Assembly (NCBI GenBank): GCA_046727435.1
Contig: JBKPCR010000020.1
Location: forward strand, 1 to 14,264
Direction of reading: 5' to 3'
Length of the DNA stretch: 14,264 nt
Origin: CAVPRW01 sp046727435 [NCBI: bacterium]
Lineage (GTDB): Bacteria; Tectomicrobia; Entotheonellia; J063
The notes under the pieces are model-generated. The model was not told the origin of the DNA and did no database searches. It saw only the letters and a list, made by a program, of their open reading frames with translations. The translations under genes and the position numbers were made by a program. The stretch's first letter is position 1; each line of letters starts with the position of its first letter. This document shows, one piece after another, positions 1 to 7,113 of this stretch.

Positions 1-924
1 GGCGATCTGCAGGCACGCCGCCGTGCTCACTGGCGACAGCGGGTTGTGTGGCACCACACCCACATGTCGGGCCTCGGCCAGAGCGGCGATCTTCTTGGCA
101 CCGGATATCCCACCCACCAGGCACACGTCTGGCCGAACATACTGCACGGCGTTACGCGAGAGCGCCATCTCGAACTCCCACAATGAGGTGTAGCGCTCGC
201 CAGTGGCGATGGGGATATTGACCTTACCCGCCACGTATGCCATCTCATCGAAGTTGTCCGGCATCACCGGGTCTTCAAAGAAGAACGGGTGGTAGGGCTC
301 GATACCCAGGCCAAGTTGCACCGCCTCGGCCGGAGTCAGACGGCGATGGATTTCGATGCACAGATCGACGTCGTGGCCGACGGCATCCCGGTACTGCCGT
401 ACCGCATCGATGGCATCCGTGACCTTGTGGGCGTGCGTCCGAAAGTATGGCACGTCACGCTTCTCGTCCAGGAACGGCGTCAGATGGCCGACGGCGGTGA
501 AGCCCAGCGCTTTGGCCTCCTTAACGCCCTTGACGAGCTGGTCGCGGGTATCGCCGAAGACGTGGTAGTAGACCCGTGCCCTATCCCGCACCTGGCCGCC
601 CAGCAGCTGATACACCGGCACCCCGAAATGCTTGCCAGCAATATCCCACAGCGCGATGTCCAGGGCGCTCAGTGCACCCATGATGGCGGCGCCGCGAAAG
701 TGCGAGAAGCGGTACATATACTGCCAGTGGTGCTCGATCCGCAGCGGGTCCTGGCCGACGAGATAGCGCCCGAACTTCTCCATGGCCGCCTGTGAGGCTT
801 CGAGAAACCCCCAGGCACCGGACTCGCCGAGGCCAGTGATCCCCGCGTCGGTCTCGACCGTCACACACAGATAGCGATCGAGCATCAGTGGCGTGATCTT
901 GGTGATTTTCATGGCGTTTGGCAT
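1..924 (-). CDS. Mandelate racemase / galactonate dehydratase-like enolase-superfamily enzyme (3' end cut by window edge)
   Basis: Probably a cytoplasmic Mg-dependent acid-sugar dehydratase or racemase that abstracts a proton alpha to a carboxylate. The 308 visible residues read without a stop; the usual length is about 380-400, so the C-terminal end lies outside the window. The N-terminal capping domain covers about residues 5-120 (LGESGAWGF at 32-40, DIALWDIAGK at 89-98) and the barrel follows. Likely metal ligands are E191 (in CIEIHRRLTP), E217 (FFEDPV) and E243 (ATGER). H293 in PHNPLSP matches the general acid/base of galactonate dehydratases. The strand-2 segment reads GFTAVGHLTP, without the Lys found there in many relatives. 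The start at 924 follows a GAGAGG ribosome site; an in-frame ATG at 912 is the alternative. It lies 30 bases after the GGT-like gene and is probably co-transcribed. The family is secure; the substrate is unknown. Confidence 0.9.
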   Translation of the reverse strand, partial: MPNAMKITKITPLMLDRYLCVTVETDAGITGLGESGAWGFLEASQAAMEKFGRYLVGQDPLRIEHHWQYMYRFSHFRGAAIMGALSALDIALWDIAGKHFGVPVYQLLGGQVRDRARVYYHVFGDTRDQLVKGVKEAKALGFTAVGHLTPFLDEKRDVPYFRTHAHKVTDAIDAVRQYRDAVGHDVDLCIEIHRRLTPAEAVQLGLGIEPYHPFFFEDPVMPDNFDEMAYVAGKVNIPIATGERYTSLWEFEMALSRNAVQYVRPDVCLVGGISGAKKIAALAEARHVGVVPHNPLSPVSTAACLQIA

Positions 925-954
925 GTTAGGGACCTCTCTTTGCAATGCTGTGTA

Positions 955-2700
955 TCACCGCCCAATCGCGTAGGCCATGCGACGCCGGTCGGCCGCTCCG
1001 TGGAGCACGCCACGCTCATGGTCGACTTGGATGGCGCCCACCGATCCCGCCCCTTTGGTCCACTCAGACCACATGCGCAGATTGTGCCCCATCCGTAACA
1101 GCGTCTCCGGGATGCTGGGGTCGACGCGCGCCTCCAGGTGGCATAGACCCGGCGTGTATGCGTGTGGATCGGAGGAGCGCGGGAAGCTAAAGGTGGCACA
1201 GCGAGGCGCGTCCATCGCTTGCTGCGGATTCATCTGATAGTCAATCACATTGACCAGAAACTGTACCATGGCCTGCGGCTGCATGTCGTTGCCCGGCGTG
1301 CCATAGGGCATTACCAGCCGGCCATCCTTGAGGACCATGCCGGGAGCCGGCGTCAGGCGCGGCCGCTTCCCAGGCGCCAGGCAGCTGGGATGGTCCGGAT
1401 TGAGCCAGCTCTGCATGCCCCGACTGGAGATGATGAATCCCAGTCCTTCGACCACCGGTGAGCCGGTCACGCCATCGCTTGGGGTAGCGGAGAAGGCGTT
1501 CCCCCAGCGGTCAACGACACAGACGTAGCTCGTATCGGGTTCGACCTCCCCCTCACTCGGATCGGGGTACTTCCAGCGGCTCGGTAAGCGCTCCTGGCGC
1601 GCCGAAAAGCCCCAGGCGTCGCCCGGCTCTGGCATGCCAGGGGTAGCCAAGCCCAGGTCGATGCGCTCCTGCCATTGCTTGGCGTAGGCCTTCGACAGCA
1701 AGCCGTCGATTGGTACGTCGACGAAGCGTGGGTCGCCATAATAGCGATCACGGTCGGCGAAGGAGGCCTTCAGCGCCTCGAGGATCAGATGGTACACTTC
1801 CGCACTGAAACGGTCCTGGCCAGCGAGGTCGTACTGTTCAAGGATATTCAGCGTCTGGGGGACGACCGGCCCCTGGCACCAGGGGCCACAGGCATAAACC
1901 TCGTAGCCGCGGTAGGTGGTCTTGACCGGCTCCTCGACCGCAACGTGGAACTCGGCCAGGTCCTGCATGGTCAACCAGCCGCCCTGCGCGCGCGTGAAAC
2001 GGACCATGCGCTCGGCGATGTCACCGGTATAGAAGCGGTCGCGGACCGCCCGAATGCCAGCCTCACGGTTCGTCGCGCCGCCCTCCGCCTCCACGAGCAG
2101 GCGTAGCGTGTGGGCGAGGTCCTTCTGCACCACCCGCGCGCCAAGTGGGATCGGATGGCCATCCGGCAAGAAGACGCTGCGGGTCGAGGGCCACTGGCGC
2201 ATGCCCTCCAGCGCACTCGGCGTGGACAGGATATCCAGCATCACGTCGTGCATGGGGAAGCCGTCGTCCGCTAGTTCGATCGCCGGCGCCACCACGTCGG
2301 CAAATGTCATCGTGCCGTGCCGCTCGAGCGCCGTCAGCCAGGCATCAATGGCCGAGGGCAGGACGCAGCGGTTGACCCCGCGTCGAATACGGCCACCCTG
2401 TTCGCGTTGGAAGAAGTCGATCGTGGCCGCCTTCGGCCACCAGCCGAGTCCGCTGATGGTCTCGACTGTGCCACTGTCGGCCAGATACATCATGAGCGGT
2501 GCTACGCCGCCGATGTTGGTTAGGTCCGCTTGCGTCACGTTAATGCAGAGTCCACCGGCGACACCGGCGTCCACGGCGTTCCCGCCCGCTTCGAGGAGAC
2601 GGTAGGCAGCGGCAGCGGCCAGATAATGACCGGCGGACACCATGTGGCGCGTGCCCATGATGACAGGTCGGGTGGAGCGGGGCCAATCCCTGCTAGCCAT
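955..2700 (-). CDS. Gamma-glutamyltransferase-family (Ntn) hydrolase
   Basis: The 581-residue protein matches the usual length of the glutathione hydrolase/GGT proenzyme family, whose members cleave themselves before a Thr that then acts as nucleophile on gamma-glutamyl or related amide bonds. Seen: the N-terminal GGNAVDAGVA motif (39-48), the large-subunit region with DRDRYYGDP (316-324), the predicted cleavage and nucleophile site at T390 in DTSYVCVVD, and small-subunit motifs TPAPGMVL (450-457), NPQQAMDAPR (491-500) and GAADRRR (568-574). The family usually has T-[TS]-H here; this protein has T-S-Y. There is no signal peptide, unlike periplasmic GGTs, so it probably works in the cytoplasm. 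The ATG at 2700 follows a near-perfect AAAGGAGGT. It lies between the LLM flavoenzyme (78-base gap) and the enolase-type gene (30-base gap). Substrate could be a gamma-glutamyl compound or another amide. Confidence 0.93.
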   Translation of the reverse strand: MASRDWPRSTRPVIMGTRHMVSAGHYLAAAAAYRLLEAGGNAVDAGVAGGLCINVTQADLTNIGGVAPLMMYLADSGTVETISGLGWWPKAATIDFFQREQGGRIRRGVNRCVLPSAIDAWLTALERHGTMTFADVVAPAIELADDGFPMHDVMLDILSTPSALEGMRQWPSTRSVFLPDGHPIPLGARVVQKDLAHTLRLLVEAEGGATNREAGIRAVRDRFYTGDIAERMVRFTRAQGGWLTMQDLAEFHVAVEEPVKTTYRGYEVYACGPWCQGPVVPQTLNILEQYDLAGQDRFSAEVYHLILEALKASFADRDRYYGDPRFVDVPIDGLLSKAYAKQWQERIDLGLATPGMPEPGDAWGFSARQERLPSRWKYPDPSEGEVEPDTSYVCVVDRWGNAFSATPSDGVTGSPVVEGLGFIISSRGMQSWLNPDHPSCLAPGKRPRLTPAPGMVLKDGRLVMPYGTPGNDMQPQAMVQFLVNVIDYQMNPQQAMDAPRCATFSFPRSSDPHAYTPGLCHLEARVDPSIPETLLRMGHNLRMWSEWTKGAGSVGAIQVDHERGVLHGAADRRRMAYAIGR

Positions 2701-2720
2701 GTGAACCTCCTTTCGACTGG
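2701..2720 (-). promoter_or_regulatory. Strong ribosome binding leader of the GGT-like gene
   Basis: On the minus strand AAAGGAGGT stands five bases before the ATG at 2700 and decides this start. The leader is nearly identical to the one before the GNAT gene at 7972-7990: 18 of 20 aligned columns match, with one substitution and one gap. Confidence 0.7.
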
Positions 2721-2778
2721 CGCCGGTAGCGCCGGGGCCATGCGTGAAGTCACGGTCGTGGATGGCGTCGAGCAGCGG

Positions 2779-3801
2779 TTATTTGAATTTGGGTATCACC
2801 TGCTCGGTGAGTAAGCGCATCGAGTGCACCACCCGGTCATAGGGGATCTGGCCACCAGGGTTCAGGTCCAATGACACGCCCGTGATGCCGAGCGTCTCTT
2901 TGTACTCCAGGAGGCGCTCGACCACCGCTTCCGGCGTGCCATAGGCGACCCGTTGCAGCACCTCGTCATAACTCACCTCGGAAAGCCGTCGGAGTCGCTC
3001 GAATGCTTCCTGGTCCGCCGTGCGACCCAACGCCTCCCGTACCAGGCGTCGTTGCCGCATGGTACTGGCCTGAGGCTCCGTGTACGCCTGCTCGGCGGTG
3101 TCTGCGACGTAGCCGGCGATTTGTAGAATGACATCATTCGGACCAGGGAATCCTGCGGCGTGGCGCTCCTCTTCATACTGCTTCAGCAATTCTTGCAGCT
3201 CGGGGATGTCCATCTGATGCCGGATGAAAATGGGGAAGCCCATGCGCCCGATGAGCGGGAACGTATCCCGACTTTCGACGGCTACCCGGATGGGCGGATG
3301 CGGCCGCTGATAAGGCTTGGGTACCAGGTCAACGTTATGGAACTTATAGTAGTGCCCGTCGTAGGAGAAAGGCGTATCACCCCATGCCCGCTGGATGATC
3401 TCTAAGGACTCGAAGAAGAGCGCGCGACTTTCCTCGTAATCCACATTGTAGCCCTGATAGGACTCGAGAAATGAGCTGCGGCCGACCCCGAAGACCAGGC
3501 GGCCCGTACTGATGTGGTCCACGATGGCGGCTTCTTCGGCAACGCGGAGTGGATTGGCCAGCGGCAGCACCTGCACCGCTAATCCCACGCGAATCCGGGT
3601 GGTGCGAGCGGCGATCACGCTGGCGCCGATGAGCGGGGACGCTAGGACGGCGCGATTCGGCCGGAAATGGGATTCGCCCAGCCAAAAGGTGTCAAGGCCC
3701 AGGTCTTCAGCCACCTGCACCAGGTCAAACCATTCCTTGAAGACCTGCGACTGGGTCCGTCCCTCACGAGTGGTGAACATGCTAAAGATCCCGAAATCCA
3801 T
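2779..3801 (-). CDS. LLM-class (luciferase-like) flavin-dependent oxidoreductase
   Basis: A 340-residue protein of the bacterial luciferase-like monooxygenase fold, a TIM barrel that uses reduced FMN or F420. Family marks: MDFGIFSMF at the first strand, the GLDTFWLGESHF segment (35-46) with the family's E-x-H, ASPLIGASVIAART (54-67), VLPLANPLRVAEE (78-90), and DHISTGRLVFGVGR (95-108), which lines the flavin phosphate site in relatives. It fills the usual family length. A longer frame opens at 3861, but the Met at 3801 is chosen because AAAGGAGG stands six bases before it and the family starts at this beta strand. It is the first gene of a likely LLM - GGT - enolase-type transcript. Oxygenase or F420-dependent dehydrogenase activity cannot be separated from sequence alone, and the substrate is unknown. 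Confidence 0.92.
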   Translation of the reverse strand: MDFGIFSMFTTREGRTQSQVFKEWFDLVQVAEDLGLDTFWLGESHFRPNRAVLASPLIGASVIAARTTRIRVGLAVQVLPLANPLRVAEEAAIVDHISTGRLVFGVGRSSFLESYQGYNVDYEESRALFFESLEIIQRAWGDTPFSYDGHYYKFHNVDLVPKPYQRPHPPIRVAVESRDTFPLIGRMGFPIFIRHQMDIPELQELLKQYEEERHAAGFPGPNDVILQIAGYVADTAEQAYTEPQASTMRQRRLVREALGRTADQEAFERLRRLSEVSYDEVLQRVAYGTPEAVVERLLEYKETLGITGVSLDLNPGGQIPYDRVVHSMRLLTEQVIPKFK

Positions 3802-3862
3802 CGACGCCTCCTTTCCTGCTGGGGCGAAAGGTCGTAACGCGTGGTGCTGGTCAGCCGACACA

Positions 3863-3884
3863 CGGCGGAGCCCTTCCTCCGCCG
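3863..3884 (-). repeat. Perfect GC-rich inverted repeat in the LLM gene leader
   Basis: CGGCGGAG (3863-3870) and CTCCGCCG (3877-3884) are exact reverse complements around a 6-base loop. The hairpin lies 62 bases before the LLM start codon, downstream of a candidate promoter, so it would be part of the leader RNA. No T-run follows on the minus strand, which argues against an ordinary terminator. A protein site or an RNA-stabilising stem is possible. Confidence 0.5.
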
Positions 3885-3910
3885 ACGGCTCGTACGGTTG
3901 ATTCGGGGCT

Positions 3911-3940
3911 ATCCTAGCATGAAATCATGTTGCATGTCTG
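3911..3940 (-). promoter_or_regulatory. Candidate sigma70-type promoter for the LLM-GGT-enolase unit
   Basis: On the minus strand CAGACA (3940-3935) is separated by 18 bases from TAGGAT (3916-3911). Both boxes match the consensus at four of six positions. An imperfect dyad, CATGA-AA-TCATG, lies in the spacer. Placement in the 188-base gap after the methyltransferase gene is sensible, but the match is modest. Confidence 0.3.
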
Positions 3941-3989
3941 CCGCTGAGTTGAGTGATTTCCCCACCAATGTCGGAATGACGAGGGCTTA

Positions 3990-4730
3990 TCAGACGCGAT
4001 GCGCAATGACCAGACGGTAGCCCAGATCCAGCTCGGACCGGCGCAAGAGATGGCCATAGCGATGTTCCCAGGTGCCGTCCGCGAGATCCGCCCTTAGGTG
4101 CGTAAGGCCGGATTCCACATCGCTGATCTTGGCGAATGTGGAGATGGCGCCTCGCACGCCAGGGTCCAGGTACGCATGCGGCCGCCGCCAGTACGCCCCA
4201 AGGAAGCCATCGGTGCAATCGTAGGGTACCGGGAGGGGACGTACCTCGATGGTCCCTAACGTCTGTCGCAGCTCCTCCATCGGCGGCAAGATCTGCCGAT
4301 CGATCTCCGCGATCGCCGGGAAGTAATCCTCGACCAGCCAGAAGCCAGAGGTCGCAGGGTCCCAGGTAAGGATTACGACCCGATGCTGGACGACTCGCGC
4401 CAGCTCCGCGAGGCCACGCACGCGGTCGGCCCAGTGGTGCACCGTTAGAACGGCCAGCGCCGCGGCGAAGGCCGCATCGCGAAATGGTAGGTGCATCGCG
4501 GACGCCTGTATGACCGGGGCGCTGCCCGCCGGACGTTGACGAATCATGGCGAATGAGGGCTCTACAGCCACGACAGAGCGGTCTACGGGTTCATATGATC
4601 CGGCGCCAGCGCCGACATTCACCACAGTTGCCGCGTCGCCCAGAGCATCTAGGATGGCAGTGGCGATGCGCCGGTCGGGGCGACGGTAGTGCTCATAGCC
4701 GATGCCAATTGCATCATATAGCTGTGCCAT
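3990..4730 (-). CDS. Class I SAM-dependent methyltransferase
   Basis: The 246-residue protein has the Methyltransf_11 pattern. It starts with MAQLYDAIGIGYEHYRRPD, a typical lead-in. The SAM-binding motif I is NVGAGAGSYE (38-47), the acidic residue at the end of strand 2 is E57 in VAVEPS, ASAMHLPF (77-84) corresponds to motif II, and AVLTVHHW (93-100) is the usual post-motif before the substrate region. The C-terminal part (about 125-246) has aromatic and Tyr-rich stretches that probably bind the substrate. The frame extends upstream to 4826 through low-quality sequence that includes a palindrome, so the ATG at 4730, with an AGGGGGT purine stretch before it, is preferred. The acceptor (small molecule, lipid or quinone-like) cannot be told. 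It is flanked by gaps of 146 and 188 bases, so it may be a separate transcript. Confidence 0.88.
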   Translation of the reverse strand: MAQLYDAIGIGYEHYRRPDRRIATAILDALGDAATVVNVGAGAGSYEPVDRSVVAVEPSFAMIRQRPAGSAPVIQASAMHLPFRDAAFAAALAVLTVHHWADRVRGLAELARVVQHRVVILTWDPATSGFWLVEDYFPAIAEIDRQILPPMEELRQTLGTIEVRPLPVPYDCTDGFLGAYWRRPHAYLDPGVRGAISTFAKISDVESGLTHLRADLADGTWEHRYGHLLRRSELDLGYRLVIAHRV

Positions 4731-4762
4731 CTTGTCGACCCCCTGCGGTGGTGGCCCATTTT

Positions 4763-4783
4763 CCCCCTTTTTACGAAAGGGGG
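4763..4783. repeat. Intergenic C-rich palindrome
   Basis: CCCCCTTT (4763-4770) and AAAGGGGG (4776-4783) are exact reverse complements around the loop TTACG. It lies between the end of the ComB-like gene and the methyltransferase start. C-rich palindromes of this kind are often dispersed intergenic repeats; a single copy with this core is present here. It could also end or pause transcription of the upstream gene, although no T-run follows. Confidence 0.55.
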
Positions 4784-4876
4784 GAGCATGGAAAACACCT
4801 GATGCCCAAAGAGGTCTCCTGAGCACGCACTAGACATGCTGAGCGCAGGTGTCCGCCAGTCGGCTGCATATCTGCC

Positions 4877-5611
4877 CTAGACAGTGTCCTGCGTCTGCCC
4901 CAGCCAATAGTATGCTCCATCCCGCAGCACTGGTACAGCATCACTGATGTTCAGTTGCACGGCAAGGCGCACGTCTTCTTCATACCCACGGGCGACAAGT
5001 TCCTGGCCAGATGCGCAGTCATGGAGTAGCCGCAGCAGGTCGGCACGCATGGCACGAAAGGCCGCCCGCGCGACCTCGGCCTCCGGGGAACATGTTCCCG
5101 AGAGGGCGTCCAAAATGGCTCCCGCGCCCAACCAGTCTTCTACACATGGCCGCAGGGAACCGTCAGCCCATTGTTCACCAGCAGGGAGCACTAATACCCG
5201 CTTGCCCATCTCCTGTGCGGCCTGCGCCACCACCGCCGCGTTGCGGAGACAGCCGGCCAACACCGGTCCCGGGCCCGCCTCAAGGGAGAGGGTGGCGCCG
5301 TTTGGAGATGGCAGGACCACGCGCATGCCGGGCGAGGCGTGGAGAAACGAGACCGGCGACAGGGAGAACGTGGTGTGTCCGCGTGGTCCCGCCAACTCAG
5401 CCCCAATGCCTCTGGCGAACGCTGCGGCTCGTGCGTCTTTCCACACAGACGGGAAGACCACAGCCCCGCGGGATACGGCCATCTCCACACACGTTGAAAA
5501 GGAGAGGATATCCACAATGACCACGACGTCGGACTGGGAGGCAAGTGCCACGAGGCCACGTCGCCCCCATTCACAACGGATGTCCCAACGACTTTGAGCA
5601 ACCGCGTCCAC
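4877..5611 (-). CDS. ComB-like protein (2-phosphosulfolactate phosphatase family)
   Basis: The 244-residue protein belongs to the family of ComB, the Mg-dependent phosphatase that turns 2-phosphosulfolactate into sulfolactate in coenzyme M synthesis. Family marks in order: WDIRCEWGRRGL (9-20), VVVIVDILSFST (29-40), corresponding to the VxDVLRxST core, LPSPNGATLS (100-109), corresponding to the TxNGT segment, CLRNAAVVAQ (121-130), LPAGEQWADG (142-151), the ED pair at 158-159, and a C-terminal ELVARGYEEDVRLA (204-217) ending in a VP-rich strand. Length agrees with the family. The start is GTG at 5611: no ATG or GTG exists in frame between it and the upstream stop, and AAAAGGGA precedes it. No other coenzyme M or sulfolactate gene is in the window, so the true substrate may differ. 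The leader carries alternative hairpins (see 5652-5704). Confidence 0.85.
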   Translation of the reverse strand: MDAVAQSRWDIRCEWGRRGLVALASQSDVVVIVDILSFSTCVEMAVSRGAVVFPSVWKDARAAAFARGIGAELAGPRGHTTFSLSPVSFLHASPGMRVVLPSPNGATLSLEAGPGPVLAGCLRNAAVVAQAAQEMGKRVLVLPAGEQWADGSLRPCVEDWLGAGAILDALSGTCSPEAEVARAAFRAMRADLLRLLHDCASGQELVARGYEEDVRLAVQLNISDAVPVLRDGAYYWLGQTQDTV

Positions 5612-5651
5612 AGGGAATCCCTTTTCGTCGAACGTTTTACGATCCCAATAG

Positions 5652-5704
5652 GCTGTGCCCCACAGCAGGGAAGCTCAGGAGTGGGAAAAAACGGATGCTG
5701 TGGG
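5652..5704 (-). promoter_or_regulatory. Competing hairpins in the ComB-like gene leader
   Basis: In minus-strand order the leader has CCCACAGCA (5704-5696), TGCTGTGGG (5667-5659) and CACAGC (5657-5652). The middle element can pair either with the first (9 bp) or, through GCTGTG, with the third (6 bp around a GGG loop), but not with both. A run of six T lies between the first two elements. Closer to the gene, AGGG-ATT-CCCT (5622-5612) can fold over the ribosome site. The complementarity is seen; an attenuator or riboswitch-like role is inference. Confidence 0.4.
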
Positions 5705-5754
5705 CCGTCAGCTCCACGAGGTTGCTCAGTAGTGGGCCGGCTCATATGCACCGG

Positions 5755-6894
5755 TCATTCGTCCAGCTTCACCGTCTGGGGAAACTGCTCCAAAAGCAGC
5801 GCCCGTGCCTCCCGGATAATGGTCTCGATGACCTCAGCGGCCCCTGGGAGGTCATGAATCACCCCCACGCTTTGCCCGCCCCACAGCGGCAAGTAGTCCG
5901 CGTTGCCCTGCACCGTGGCTTCTCGGTAAATGTCACTGGCGTTGACATAGTGCCAGGGGAATGGCAACACTGGCGCTCCAGTGCGGGCGTAGGTGTCGAT
6001 GAAGGCATTGCGGAGCGCCCGTGCGAACCGTCCGCTCAGGACATCCGTCAGGGTCGTGGCATTGGTAGAGCGCTCCAGCAGGGCTTTCTTATGCGTCTCG
6101 GATGCCATGGATTCGCGGGTCGCCACAAAGCGAGTGCCCATCAATATACCGCTAGCTCCTAGCGCCAGGGCGCTAACCAATCCACGCCCGTCGGCCATCC
6201 CTCCAGCAGCAATCACTGGAATACGCACCGCATCGACCACCTCTGGAACCAGTGCTACGGTGCCAATGGTGCCGATCTCCCCAGCGGCTGGCTTGCTGAA
6301 GTGTGACCGATGTCCGCCAGCTTCAGCACCCTGTGCTACCACGGCATCTAAACCAGTGGCTTCTACGACCCGGGCGTCTTCGGCGGTTGTGACCATCGCA
6401 ATCACCTTGATGGCATGCCGATGGCACGCCTCGACCATTTCTGCGCCAGGATTGCCCAAGCCCACGCTGAAGACCGGCACGCGCTCTTCTAGAATGACCT
6501 GAAAGCTCTCGGGGATCAGATCAGGGAGCTGGGTCGGGCGCTCTGCCTTTGGCGGGAGCCCCAAGTGGCCCCGGAACGGGTTTAGGGTGGTCTGTACGGT
6601 CTGGACGATCTGGTCGGAGAGGTCCTCAGCCCGCATGGGGGGACGGACTTCAGGCGGGAGCAGGAGGTTCACCCCGAATGGCATATCCGTTTGGCGCCGG
6701 ATGGCATGGATGGCTTCGCGCAGTTGGTCAGCGGTCAATAAAAAGCCTGCAAGGATGCCGAGACCTCCCGCATTGGCGACAGTCGCCACGAGATCAGGCC
6801 CTGCAATGCCACCCATGCCGGATTGGAGGATGGGATAGTCAATGCCAAGGAGGTCACAGAGCCTGGTGTGGAAAACAGGGCGCGATGCTGACAT
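5755..6894 (-). CDS. Nitronate monooxygenase (2-nitropropane dioxygenase family)
   Basis: A 379-residue FMN-dependent TIM-barrel protein. Members oxidise alkyl nitronates such as propionate-3-nitronate to carbonyls and nitrite; FabK-like enoyl reductases share the fold. Seen: LGIDYPILQSGMGGIA (16-31), NAGGLGILAG (41-50), FGVNLLLP (73-80), VFSVGLGNP (141-149), AQGAEAGGHRSH (187-198) with H195 in the place of the catalytic His, and the phosphate-binding IPVIAAGGMADGRG (225-238) and LGASGILMGTRF (245-256). The last 80 residues carry the family's ALRN and PFPW segments. The frame stays open to 7071, but the ATG at 6894 is chosen: AGAAGGAGT precedes it and the protein then begins at the family's usual N-terminus. 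The Glu-Ala-Gly-Gly-His core favours nitronate oxidation over FabK activity. Gaps of 219 bases before and 143 after suggest its own transcript. Confidence 0.92.
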   Translation of the reverse strand: MSASRPVFHTRLCDLLGIDYPILQSGMGGIAGPDLVATVANAGGLGILAGFLLTADQLREAIHAIRRQTDMPFGVNLLLPPEVRPPMRAEDLSDQIVQTVQTTLNPFRGHLGLPPKAERPTQLPDLIPESFQVILEERVPVFSVGLGNPGAEMVEACHRHAIKVIAMVTTAEDARVVEATGLDAVVAQGAEAGGHRSHFSKPAAGEIGTIGTVALVPEVVDAVRIPVIAAGGMADGRGLVSALALGASGILMGTRFVATRESMASETHKKALLERSTNATTLTDVLSGRFARALRNAFIDTYARTGAPVLPFPWHYVNASDIYREATVQGNADYLPLWGGQSVGVIHDLPGAAEVIETIIREARALLLEQFPQTVKLDE

Positions 6895-7113
6895 GGGTGC
6901 ACTCCTTCTGCAAAGAAAGTAGCTTGAAAAACCGAACGGGGCGCAGAGCGCAGACATACCCCCAGCCTTCAGCGGCTGCCATAGCCGATCGGCTGCCTTT
7001 CCAGTATGCCACAGGGAGTGAAGAAAATGGATCAACCAACTCCGCTTCCTGCCTCTCAGTGGAGATAGCAACGGCCCAAACAGATGACGGAATCTCCGGA
7101 AAGAAGTAGCCCC
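6895..7113 (-). other. Intergenic region upstream of nitronate monooxygenase, with a 12-base palindrome
   Basis: No coding sequence is supported here. AGCCGATCGGCT (6983-6994) is a perfect 12-base palindrome, and GGCTGCC occurs twice close by (6974-6980 and 6991-6997). It lies about 90 bases before the start codon, a reasonable place for a repressor or activator site. I did not find a convincing -35/-10 pair. Confidence 0.4.

Noticed and set aside
289-795. 168-residue plus-strand ORF opposite the enolase-type gene
   Set aside because: It lies antisense to a frame with clear enolase-superfamily motifs and has no recognisable domain of its own; a GC-rich shadow.
3802-3861. N-terminal extension of the LLM oxidoreductase to 3861
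   Set aside because: The AAAGGAGG site and the family N-terminus both place the start at 3801; the extra 20 residues would be untranslated leader.
3965-3985. GGAATGACG-like string as a copy of a dispersed CGTCATTC-type repeat
   Set aside because: Only a few bases match and no second copy is in the window; too short to support.
4947-5597. 216-residue plus-strand ORF opposite the ComB-like gene
   Set aside because: Arg/Ser/Pro-rich low-quality composition and fully antisense to a family-supported frame.
6895-7071. 59-residue N-terminal extension of nitronate monooxygenase
   Set aside because: It could look like a targeting sequence, but AGAAGGAGT before the ATG at 6894 and the family start favour the shorter protein.
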